From the NCBI GenBank assembly GCA_910585575.1, contig CAJUFS010000015.1, positions 1 through 49,666 on the forward strand: 49,666 nucleotides of DNA, read 5' to 3'. The position numbers were made by a program, and so were the translations under genes. Shown piece by piece: positions 41,764-48,809 of this stretch. Source of the DNA: an uncultured Adlercreutzia sp. GTDB taxonomy: Bacteria; Actinomycetota; Coriobacteriia; Coriobacteriales; Eggerthellaceae. The first letter of the stretch is position 1, and each line of letters begins with the position of its first letter. The notes under the pieces were generated by a model. It was given only the letters and a program-made list of their open reading frames with translations. It ran no database searches and was not told the DNA's origin.

Positions 41764-42210
41764 ATGACGGTATCCCAGATCAGTGTTTTCGCCGAGAGCA
41801 AGCCGGGCCATTTAGGCCGCGTCCTGGGTTTGTTCGACCAGGCCGGAGTCAGCGTGCGCGGCTATTCGGCGTCCGATACCGGAGAGTACGGCATCCTTCG
41901 TTTTGTGGTGGACAAGCCCGATGAGGCCTACGAGGCTCTGCGCGGTGCCGGCTGTGCCTGCGCGGTGTCTCCGGTACTGTGTCTCAAGCTGGAGGACAAG
42001 CCCGGCGAGCTGCTGCGCGTTATGGGTGTGCTGGCCGAGTGCGGTATCAATGTGGTGTACAGCTACTCGATGATCTCCACCTACATTGTGCTCTCCACTA
42101 CCGATCCCGAGCGGGCTCGCGAACTTTTGGCTGATCAGCCTGTGGAGACGATCGCTCAGGAAGATATCACGCGCTACGTTGCCGAGCGCCCCGACTGGAA
42201 GGAGGCCTAG
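41764..42210 (+). CDS. Tandem ACT-domain protein 2
   Basis: A 148-residue two-ACT protein: VSQISVFAESKPGHLGRVLGLFDQAGVSVRGYSASDT and VLCLKLEDKPGELLRVMGVLAECGINVVYSYSMI. It is of the same type as the protein at 36948 but clearly diverged, with an extra C-terminal helix (ITRYVAERPDWKEA). Each ACT gene sits next to a paaK gene, so each may serve its own ligase. Confidence 0.9.
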   Translation: MTVSQISVFAESKPGHLGRVLGLFDQAGVSVRGYSASDTGEYGILRFVVDKPDEAYEALRGAGCACAVSPVLCLKLEDKPGELLRVMGVLAECGINVVYSYSMISTYIVLSTTDPERARELLADQPVETIAQEDITRYVAERPDWKEA

Positions 42211-42214
42211 GCCC

Positions 42215-43600
42215 ATGGCGTGTGCTGAGGAAACTTTCGCTGTCACTGAGAAGGGCGCAGCTCTGCGCGCGGCTCAAGAGGGGCGCTTCGATGCGCTGCC
42301 CATCTATGATCGAGCGATCGAATGTGCCTCCCGCGAGGACATCGAGGCCCTGCAGCTGGAGAAGCTGAAGAACCAGGTTGCCTATACCTACGAGCGCGTG
42401 CCCTGGTACCGTCAGAAGATGGACGAGATGGGCGTGGCGCCCGAGGATATCGAAACCTTAGATGACGTGCGCAAGTTGCCCTTTACGGACAAAACCGCTC
42501 TGCGCGACACGTTCCCGTTCGGCTTGTTTGCGGTTCCCCTGTCCGAAGTGCGCGAACTGCATTCCTCGTCAGGCACCACCGGCAAACCGGTGGTGGTGGG
42601 CTATACGCCGGACGACCTGAACGTGTGGAGCGACTGCATTGCGCGTCTTGTGCAAATGGCCGGTGTCGTGCCGGGCGATGTGGCCCAAATGGCCTTCGGC
42701 TACGGCATGTTCACCGGCGGTTTCGGCTTGCACTACGGCCTGCAGAAGCTGGGTTGCGCCATGATTCCCGCAGGCTCGGGCAATACCGAGCGCCACATCC
42801 AGATGATCGAGGACTACGGTACCACGGTGCTGGTGGCCACGCCCTCTTACGCTATGCATATTTGCGAGGTGGGGGAGCAGATGGGCTATGATTGGGCGTC
42901 TTCGCCTCTGCGCGTGGGCCTGTTCGGCGGCGAGCCGTGCCCGCCGGGCCTGAAGGCCGAGATCGAGCGCCGCATGCATATCACCTGCACGGATAATTAC
43001 GGTCTCACCGAGGTAATGGGACCGGGCGTGTCGGGCGAGTGCTTGGCCGAACGCTTCCAGCAGCATATCGCCGAGGATCACTTCCTCTGGGAGGTGGTGG
43101 ATCCTGAAACTGGTGAGCCCGTGGCCGAGGGAGAGATGGGCGAGCTCGTGCTCACGCCGCTGGACAAGCAGGCCATTCCCGTGCTGCGCTATCGCACCCA
43201 TGACCTGACGCGCGTGCATACCGAGCCCTGTGCCTGCGGGCGCACCCATGCGCGCATGGACAAGGTGCGTTCGCGTAGCGACGACATGCTCATCATCCGT
43301 GGCACCAACGTGTTCCCCTCGCAGATCGAGGACGTGCTCAGCGGCATCGACGAAGTGACGCCCCATTACCACATCATTGTCGATACGAAAAACGGCATGG
43401 ACGTCTTCACGGTGGAGACCGAGCTGCGACCCGAGGCGTTCTCCGACTCCTTCGAGTCCATGAACGTTATCAAGGAGAACATTGCCGAGAAGCTGAAGAG
43501 CACGCTGCTGGTGGCTCCGGCGGTGCGCCTGGTGGAGCCGGGCGGCATCGAGCGTGCCGTGGGCAAGGCCAAGCACGTCGACGATCGCCGCAAGAAGTAG
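42215..43600 (+). CDS. paaK: Phenylacetate-CoA ligase-type enzyme 2
   Basis: A 461-residue second PaaK-type ligase, about 25 residues longer at the N terminus than copy 1. Visible are LHSSSGTTGKPVVVGYTPDDL, FGYGMFTGGFGLHYGLQKLG, GLFGGEPCPPGLKAEIE, TDNYGLTEVMGPGVSGEC, RYRTHDLTRVHTEPCACGRTHARM, SRSDDMLIIRGTNVFPSQIEDVL and GKAKHVDDR. The two ligases differ around the acid pocket, which suggests different aryl-acid preferences. The ATG at 42215 has AAGGAGG about ten bases upstream. Confidence 0.92.
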   Translation: MACAEETFAVTEKGAALRAAQEGRFDALPIYDRAIECASREDIEALQLEKLKNQVAYTYERVPWYRQKMDEMGVAPEDIETLDDVRKLPFTDKTALRDTFPFGLFAVPLSEVRELHSSSGTTGKPVVVGYTPDDLNVWSDCIARLVQMAGVVPGDVAQMAFGYGMFTGGFGLHYGLQKLGCAMIPAGSGNTERHIQMIEDYGTTVLVATPSYAMHICEVGEQMGYDWASSPLRVGLFGGEPCPPGLKAEIERRMHITCTDNYGLTEVMGPGVSGECLAERFQQHIAEDHFLWEVVDPETGEPVAEGEMGELVLTPLDKQAIPVLRYRTHDLTRVHTEPCACGRTHARMDKVRSRSDDMLIIRGTNVFPSQIEDVLSGIDEVTPHYHIIVDTKNGMDVFTVETELRPEAFSDSFESMNVIKENIAEKLKSTLLVAPAVRLVEPGGIERAVGKAKHVDDRRKK

Positions 43601-43601
43601 C

Positions 43602-44612
43602 ATGGCGCCCGCGGTCCCAGGAGAAGCAGTGCCGGCGACTCGATCTTCTGCATCGCTAGTGCAGGGCGAGGGCCACGCTCCCGTCGTGGGGCGCTTCGCT
43701 CCGTCGCCCACGGGCCGCATGCATGCCGGCAATATTTTCGCCGCTCTGGTGGCGTGGCTCGTCGCCAAGTCCCAGGGCGGCTCCATGGTGCTGCGCGTGG
43801 AAGACCTTGATCGCGAACGCTCAAAGCCCCAGTTCATCGATGGAGTGCAACGCGACTTTGAAAGGTTGGGCCTCACGTGGGACCGCGGCCCCTTTTTTCA
43901 GAGCACCCGCGATGAGGCGTACCGGGCGGCCTTTGACGAGCTTTGCGGTCGTGATCTGGTGTACCCCTGCTATTGCACCCGGGCCGATCTCCATGCCGCT
44001 TCTGCGCCCCATCGAGGGGAGAAGCCGGTGTACCCCGGCACCTGCCGATGGCTGTCGACCGACGAGCGCGCCGAGCGCGAAGCCGCAGGACGCCATCCGG
44101 CCCAACGTCTTATGGTGTCTGATGAGGTTTATTCCTTTTACGATCTCGTCCAAGGGCCGACGTCCCAGTGTCTCAGCACTGAATGTGGTGACTTTCTTAT
44201 CCGTCGCTCCGACGGGGCTTTTGCTTATCAGCTTGCGGTTGTCGTGGACGATGCGGCCCAGGGAGTGAATTCCGTTGTGCGCGGGGTCGATCTGCTGTGC
44301 TCGACACCTCAGCAGATATACCTGCAGAGGCTGCTCGGCTTGCCTGAGGCCACCTATGCCCATGTGCCGCTTTTAGTGGGAGAACAGGATCGGCGGCTCT
44401 CGAAGCGCGATAAAGATGCGGCTCTTGACGAGCTGCTGGTGCGATTCAAGACCCCTGAAGCGGTTATTGGCCATATTGCCGGCAAAACGGGCCTTGCGCC
44501 CACCAGTGATCCCGCCACACCGGAAGAGCTTCTCGCGACGTTCGATGTGGAGCATCTTCCCCGTCTTTTCCCTGATAAGGTGCAGATTCTCTGGCCGGAT
44601 ACTACAGCATGA
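43602..44612 (+). CDS. gluQ: Glutamyl-Q tRNA(Asp) synthetase
   Basis: A 336-residue GluRS paralogue without the anticodon-binding domain, which glutamylates queuosine in tRNA-Asp. The HIGH-like motif is SPTGRMHAGNI, VEDLDRERS follows, a zinc site CYCTRADLHAA...PGTCR is present, and the KMSKS-like motif is RRLSKRD. An extra 30-residue N-terminal extension is not usual; the GTG or ATG nearer to VVGRFAPSPTG might be used. It starts one base after the paaK stop with only a weak ribosome site. Its last 11 bases overlap menA tail to tail. Confidence 0.9.
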   Translation: MAPAVPGEAVPATRSSASLVQGEGHAPVVGRFAPSPTGRMHAGNIFAALVAWLVAKSQGGSMVLRVEDLDRERSKPQFIDGVQRDFERLGLTWDRGPFFQSTRDEAYRAAFDELCGRDLVYPCYCTRADLHAASAPHRGEKPVYPGTCRWLSTDERAEREAAGRHPAQRLMVSDEVYSFYDLVQGPTSQCLSTECGDFLIRRSDGAFAYQLAVVVDDAAQGVNSVVRGVDLLCSTPQQIYLQRLLGLPEATYAHVPLLVGEQDRRLSKRDKDAALDELLVRFKTPEAVIGHIAGKTGLAPTSDPATPEELLATFDVEHLPRLFPDKVQILWPDTTA

Positions 44613-45531
44613 GGGCGCAGGCATAGAACGCGCCGAGAGCCACGTTGACGCTGCAGATTTGGCCCATGGCGCCGATGCGCGCGGCAGGGGCAAGCGGGTT
44701 TTTCCAAAGCCCCATCATAAGGGGGTAGCACGCGAGCAGCATGAAGGGCATGATGATAAGGCCCCGGGGAAACCAAAGACCGATAATGAGAACGATGGTG
44801 CTGGCCCAGGCCACCAGAAGGCCATGGTAGAGTACACGGGCGCGCTTGCGTCCGAGCAGCACGGGCAGGGTGCGACGGGAAGCCTCAAGGTCCTTCTCGA
44901 TATCGCAGGTGTTGTTCGTCATCATGATGAGACCGACGCCGATAATGGTGGGAATGCTCCACACGAGCATCATCCAGGAGAAAGTGCCCGAGAGCACCTG
45001 ATAGCAGGCGAGGGGCATGAGGCCGCCCATGACGCCGCCGCTGACAATCTCGCCGATGGGCAGGTAGGAGATGGGGGTCTTGCCTCCCGAGTACAGCACG
45101 ACGATAAGAGCCCCAATAAGGGCGATGACCAGGGGAATGAATCCAGCGACGGCGATAATGTAGAGGCCCAGCGCAAAGGCGGCCACAAGGAGACCGATAG
45201 CATAAGCGAGCACGGATCGGGGGTTCACGTTGTTGTAGACAAGCACCGCATCGGTAACCTCGACATTGTCATCGGCGCTGTCAGTGCCTTTGACGAAATC
45301 GAAATAGTCGTTGAAGGTGTTGACCGATGATTGCATGAGAATGCAGATAACAAGAAGCACGACAGCCCTAAGAGGGGAGAATGATCCGCAGGTTGCCTCC
45401 GTGCAGCCAACGGCAATAAGGACGGGCAAGATAGCAGCGGGCCAGGTATGGGGGGCGGCCAGCTGCATCATAAGGCGGGGAGTGAGAGGGGAGAACGACC
45501 GCCCCTCCCCTTTTCTACTATTAGTACGCAT
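44602..45531 (-). CDS. menA: 1,4-dihydroxy-2-naphthoate polyprenyltransferase (UbiA family)
   Basis: A 309-residue membrane prenyltransferase that attaches the polyprenyl tail in menaquinone synthesis. The two Asp-rich motifs are NTFNDYFDFVKGTDSADD (about residues 72-89) and NTCDIEKDLEASRRTLP (about 205-221). Nine or so membrane helices. Menaquinone is the likely electron carrier to exported reductases such as the flavoprotein. Minus-strand TATAAT at 45576-45581 is a -10 candidate overlapping the upstream terminator. It overlaps gluQ by 11 bases at its 3' end. A different UbiA substrate is possible. Confidence 0.88.
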   Translation of the reverse strand: MRTNSRKGEGRSFSPLTPRLMMQLAAPHTWPAAILPVLIAVGCTEATCGSFSPLRAVVLLVICILMQSSVNTFNDYFDFVKGTDSADDNVEVTDAVLVYNNVNPRSVLAYAIGLLVAAFALGLYIIAVAGFIPLVIALIGALIVVLYSGGKTPISYLPIGEIVSGGVMGGLMPLACYQVLSGTFSWMMLVWSIPTIIGVGLIMMTNNTCDIEKDLEASRRTLPVLLGRKRARVLYHGLLVAWASTIVLIIGLWFPRGLIIMPFMLLACYPLMMGLWKNPLAPAARIGAMGQICSVNVALGAFYACALML

Positions 45532-45576
45532 GTTCGTTTTTTGAAATCCTTAGAAGGGGAGTGTTCGATAGGCTCA

Positions 45577-45609
45577 TTATAAAAGAAGGCACCCGTTGCC
45601 AGGTGCCTT
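45577..45609 (-). terminator. Terminator of the lipoprotein gene
   Basis: On the minus strand, AAGGCACC (45609-45602), an 8-nt loop and GGTGCCTT (45593-45586) are followed by CTTTTATAA. It separates the lipoprotein gene from menA. Confidence 0.85.
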
Positions 45610-45636
45610 AAGCGGTGCTTGGAAGAAACCAGCGGG

Positions 45637-46233
45637 CTAGTTGGTCATAAGAGCCGCAGAAATATCGCCCGAAGTAGAAGATGCCGGCTCCCATACGTCA
45701 TTAACTTTCGTATAAGTAATGGTAATGGGCTCCGTCGGCTTCAGTTCGACATTGTCCAAAGAGCCAGTGACAATCTCGCCGATTTTCTTATTGATGTCCT
45801 CGTTGGACATGCCGGCCAGTTCGTCGGGGTTCTCGGTGATCTTAGTGACGGCTTCCTCAAGGGCTTTCTGGTAGCCTGTGTAGCTTTTGCAGGTAAGCGT
45901 GATTTGCGCTTCGGCCGTGTCGCCATTAACGGTGATGTCGTCGATGGTGTAGTCGAAGCCGTTGAGGTAGGCCTTCATGAATTCCACGCCGTCAATGCCG
46001 TACATGGAGAGCTGGCTCATGTTGATGCTTTCAGAGAACTCCGTGACAAAGGTGTCGTCCAGGTTTTTGATGCTGTCGAGTTCCGAGCTGAGCGATTGAC
46101 GGATGGCCTCCGAGTCATCTTGCGGCTGTGTGCATCCCGAAAGGGTAGCCATGCCAAGAGTCAGAGCCAAAACCGCCAGGAAAGAACCAATGAACCGTGA
46201 TGTCCTGTTCAAGGAATTTACTTTACATAACAT
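45637..46233 (-). CDS. Lipoprotein of unknown function
   Basis: A 198-residue secreted lipoprotein. A basic start and hydrophobic core (FIGSFLAVLALTLGMA) are followed by the lipobox LSGC near residue 34. The mature part is hydrophilic and acidic with a cystatin-like alternation of helix and strands (FTVTEFSES..., VNGDTAEAQITLTCKSYTGYQ, ITITYTKVNDVWE). It resembles small Coriobacteria lipoproteins of the DUF4878/DUF5105 type, but I cannot assign the family. AAAGGA lies about ten bases before the ATG. Confidence 0.85.
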   Translation of the reverse strand: MLCKVNSLNRTSRFIGSFLAVLALTLGMATLSGCTQPQDDSEAIRQSLSSELDSIKNLDDTFVTEFSESINMSQLSMYGIDGVEFMKAYLNGFDYTIDDITVNGDTAEAQITLTCKSYTGYQKALEEAVTKITENPDELAGMSNEDINKKIGEIVTGSLDNVELKPTEPITITYTKVNDVWEPASSTSGDISAALMTN

Positions 46234-46321
46234 GGATTATCATCCTTTCATTATGAAATCTAAGGCAGGTATCGAAATGGCTGGCGCTATTGTACTTGAA
46301 GCTTGTGGAGGCGCCATGGGG

Positions 46322-46873
46322 TTAGCCCCAGGCGGATTCTCCTGAAGATGACGGTGCCTGCGTTGCGGTGACGCCGTTGCCAAGGATGGAGCTATAGTCG
46401 CCCGACTGGAGGGCGTCAAGAAGAATGGGCATCATGGTCACTACGCCAATGATGTTGAGCACGAGAGCGACAAGGCTAATGAACAAGCCCATGATGGCAG
46501 TTTGGCGCAGCGCCTTGGCGTAGGCTAAAAACGGCGAAGATGGATTGGCGAGCACTCGTTTGGTTTTAAAGAATGCCAAGAGCGCGCAAATGAGCGAGAC
46601 TGAGCTGAGCAGCACGCCGCCGATGATAAAAGAAACCGGACCGCCGATAGTGGCGATGGTAGAAAGCGTACGTGCTGAATTGAGCTCTGATTGCTCAGCA
46701 ATGGTTTGAGGCCCGGAAGTTTCTGGCGTTTCTGGCGTTGGGGTTTGCGGCGCGATGGGCTGAGGCTCAGGCGGCAAAGGAGCCTGCGGGTTCTGTTGAG
46801 AAACGGGGCCGTTCGTGCCTTGGGATGACTCCGGGGCTTCCGGCTGCTGGGGCTTGTTGTCTTGTTCGGTCAT
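46322..46873 (-). CDS. Proline-rich membrane protein (DUF4190-like)
   Basis: A 183-residue protein with a Pro/Gln/Glu-rich cytoplasmic N terminus (about residues 1-65) and a C-terminal membrane domain of two to three helices: TIATIGGPVSFIIGGVLLSSVSLICALLAFFKTKRVLA and AIMGLFISLVALVLNIIGVVTMM. This is the DUF4190-type layout; the function is unknown. It has a weak ribosome site. It lies 14 bases downstream of dut on the same strand. Confidence 0.82.
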   Translation of the reverse strand: MTEQDNKPQQPEAPESSQGTNGPVSQQNPQAPLPPEPQPIAPQTPTPETPETSGPQTIAEQSELNSARTLSTIATIGGPVSFIIGGVLLSSVSLICALLAFFKTKRVLANPSSPFLAYAKALRQTAIMGLFISLVALVLNIIGVVTMMPILLDALQSGDYSSILGNGVTATQAPSSSGESAWG

Positions 46874-46887
46874 GGTTCGCTCGATTC

Positions 46888-47325
46888 TTATTGAAGCCCG
46901 CTGCTGCCAAAACCCTGGACGCCTCGGTCGCTGGAAGGAAGCTCGTCGGCGCACTGGAGGCGGACTGCGGGGACGGGAATGATCATTAATTGGGCGATCC
47001 GGTCGCCTCTTTCGAAGGAAAAAGCCTGATCAGAATCAAGATTGACAAGGCTAACTTTAATTTCGCCACGATAGCCGCTGTCAATGAGACCCGGAGCGTT
47101 GACGACGGAGATGCCGTGTTTGGCGGCCAAACCGCTCCGGGGAATGACGAGAGCGGCGTAGCCCTCGGGAAGCGCTAAGGCAAACCCGCAGGGAACCAAT
47201 TGGCGCTCTCCTGGTTCGAGGGTGCCGCTAATGGTGGAGCGGATATCAAGGGCAGCGTCCCCTGGGTGAGCATAGGCCGGGGCGGGTAGTTCGGTATCGA
47301 GGAGCTTGATGGGGATATTGAGCAC
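46888..47325 (-). CDS. dut: dUTP diphosphatase
   Basis: A 145-residue trimeric dUTPase (dUTP to dUMP plus PPi), which keeps uracil out of DNA and feeds dTMP synthesis. All five motifs are present: PGDAALDIR, PRSGLAAKHGI, NAPGLIDSGYRGEI, FERGDRIAQLMI and RGVQGFGSSG. Motif 5 has Gln where GG is usual, a mild deviation. The GTG start at 47323-47325 lies four bases past the nrdR stop, so the two are co-transcribed. Confidence 0.95.
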   Translation of the reverse strand: MLNIPIKLLDTELPAPAYAHPGDAALDIRSTISGTLEPGERQLVPCGFALALPEGYAALVIPRSGLAAKHGISVVNAPGLIDSGYRGEIKVSLVNLDSDQAFSFERGDRIAQLMIIPVPAVRLQCADELPSSDRGVQGFGSSGLQ

Positions 47326-47329
47326 GGCA

Positions 47330-47776
47330 CTACCCTATCTCTTTCAGGGCGGCCGAAAACTCTTCGATGCTCTGGAAATCTTTGTAGACGCTGGCAAACC
47401 GAATATAGGCAACGTCATCGAGGTTAGCGAGCCGCGCGAGCACCATGTCGCCGAGGTCCTTCGATTTGATTTCCGTGCGCTGGGTCGACCGGAGCTCGGT
47501 TTCGATACTGGCAATGAGGTTGTCTACCTTTTCAGGCGTGATAGGCCGTTTCGCGCAAGCGATAAGAAGGCCGCGCATCAGCTTCGCTCGATCGAACACC
47601 TCAGAGGAGCCATCGGTCTTTGTTACGAGAATGGGGTTTTCCGCCAGGCGCTCATAGGTGGTGAATCGATGGCCGCATTCAAGGCATTCGCGACGCCGAC
47701 GAATAGAGGCTCCTTCGTCCGCCGAGCGAGAATCGACGACTTTTGATTCGGGATAGCCGCAGGATGGACAACGCAT
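47330..47776 (-). CDS. nrdR: Ribonucleotide reductase repressor NrdR
   Basis: A 148-residue repressor that binds NrdR boxes at ribonucleotide-reductase genes in response to dATP/ATP. The N-terminal zinc ribbon MRCPSCGYPESKVVDSR...CLECGHRFTTYER is followed by the ATP-cone domain (VTKTDGSSEVFDRAKLMRGLLIACAKRPI). AGGAG five bases before the ATG at 47776 fixes the start. Pairing with dut couples nucleotide pool control. Confidence 0.96.
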   Translation of the reverse strand: MRCPSCGYPESKVVDSRSADEGASIRRRRECLECGHRFTTYERLAENPILVTKTDGSSEVFDRAKLMRGLLIACAKRPITPEKVDNLIASIETELRSTQRTEIKSKDLGDMVLARLANLDDVAYIRFASVYKDFQSIEEFSAALKEIG

Positions 47777-47884
47777 AGGGTCTCCTAACAATGAGTGTGA
47801 AGCCCATCATACCCTATGAAGAGACGCATCCTTGCGTTTTCAAAACATTGCTACCATCGCGACACCCCAGAGGTGCCCGCTTAC

Positions 47885-47956
47885 CTAGGCAAAGAAGATG
47901 ACAAAGCTGGCGATGGTGCTGAGGGCGAAAGCGATGGGGAATTCATAGCGAGCCAT
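47885..47956 (-). CDS. 23-residue hydrophobic peptide divergent from lexA
   Basis: A short ORF: ATG at 47956, TAG at 47885. The peptide begins MARYEFPIAF and ends IASFVIFFA, so a charged N terminus is followed by one hydrophobic stretch long enough to span or sit on a membrane. AGGAG lies six to seven bases before the ATG. A minus-strand promoter with a perfect TTGACA, a 17-bp spacer and TATTAT drives it, and a LexA-type box fills the spacer. In Bacillus and Corynebacterium the lexA-divergent gene (yneA, divS) makes an SOS-induced division inhibitor, and E. coli TisB is an SOS-induced peptide of similar size. I infer an SOS role; I know no homologue. The sequence evidence is strong for translation, not for function. 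Confidence 0.7.
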   Translation of the reverse strand: MARYEFPIAFALSTIASFVIFFA

Positions 47957-47973
47957 TTTTCTCTCCTGACCTC

Positions 47974-48027
47974 TTGCGTAGAACCTTTGTTCGTGGTTAT
48001 AATAGATCGAACAAAAGTTCATGTCAA
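47974..48027. promoter_or_regulatory. Divergent overlapping promoters and two LexA boxes (lexA / small peptide)
   Basis: Plus strand: TTGCGT (47974-47979), 18-bp spacer, TATAAT (47998-48003) for lexA. Minus strand: TTGACA (48027-48022), 17-bp spacer, TATTAT (48004-47999) for the 23-codon ORF. The two -10 elements overlap. LexA-type boxes GAAC-N4-GTTC lie at 47981-47992 (in the lexA spacer) and 48009-48020 (in the peptide spacer), 28 bp apart centre to centre. Confidence 0.9.
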
Positions 48028-48067
48028 GAGAAAATAAAACAAATGTACGTTTTTGAAAGGATGCACT

Positions 48068-48706
48068 ATGACGCACAAAGTGACCAAGAGGCAGCAAGCG
48101 GTGCTCGACTGCATCGAGGCCTGCATCCGAGAGAAAGGGTACGGTCCGACGGTGCGCGAGGTGTGCCAGTCTCTGGGCCTCTCCTCCCCTTCCACCGTGC
48201 ACGTGCATTTGAAGGCGCTTGAAGAGAAGGGCTTTATCAAGCGCGATCCTCTCAAGTCCCGTTCCATTGCCCTCACCTATGCCATCGAAGACGCTGCGTC
48301 GGCCGCCGTTTCGGGGGCAGAGGCCTACAGCAATTTGGTCACCATTCCCCTTGTGGGCAATGTTGCTGCCGGCTCCCCTATTCTGGCCGAAGAAAACATC
48401 ACTGACAACATCACGCTCCCCACTGATATTGTGGGCGATGCTCCTTCGTTCATGTTGTCCGTTCGCGGTGAATCAATGATCGAGGCCGGCATCAACGACG
48501 GTGATTACGTAGTCGTGAAAGAGCAGCCTGTGGCTAACAACGGCGATATTGTCGTGGCCATCATCGACGATGGCGCAACGGTCAAGCGCTTCTACAAAGA
48601 GGCCGATCATATTCGGCTGCAGCCAGAAAACTCCTCCATGGAGCCTATTATCACCACGCAATGCTCCATCGCTGGCAAAGTGGTTGCGGTGTTTCGTCGC
48701 CTGTAG
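48068..48706 (+). CDS. lexA: LexA repressor
   Basis: A 212-residue SOS repressor. The N-terminal winged helix (TKRQQAVLDCIEACIREKGYGPTVREVCQSLGLSSPSTVHVHLKALEEKG) binds SOS boxes. The Ala101-Gly102 cleavage site (VAAGSP), Ser136 (RGESM) and Lys173 (ATVKRF) form the autocleavage dyad. GAAAGGA seven bases before the ATG at 48068 fixes the start. Two LexA boxes at its own promoter show autoregulation; a third fits at dinB. Confidence 0.97.
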   Translation: MTHKVTKRQQAVLDCIEACIREKGYGPTVREVCQSLGLSSPSTVHVHLKALEEKGFIKRDPLKSRSIALTYAIEDAASAAVSGAEAYSNLVTIPLVGNVAAGSPILAEENITDNITLPTDIVGDAPSFMLSVRGESMIEAGINDGDYVVVKEQPVANNGDIVVAIIDDGATVKRFYKEADHIRLQPENSSMEPIITTQCSIAGKVVAVFRRL

Positions 48707-48741
48707 GGTTTCGACTTCCCTCCCCCTCCCTTGTTCAGCAA

Positions 48742-48778
48742 AGTGCGCCCTTTCACAGGAAAGGGCGCACTTTCTGCT
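48742..48778 (+). terminator. Terminator of lexA (bidirectional)
   Basis: AGTGCGCCCTTTC (48742-48754), ACAG and GAAAGGGCGCACT (48759-48771) make a perfect 13-bp stem followed by TTCTGCTT. It sits between lexA and the convergent hflX and could serve both. Confidence 0.85.
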
Positions 48779-48809
48779 TGGAGCGCATTAGGTTGGCCAT
48801 GGGATAGGG

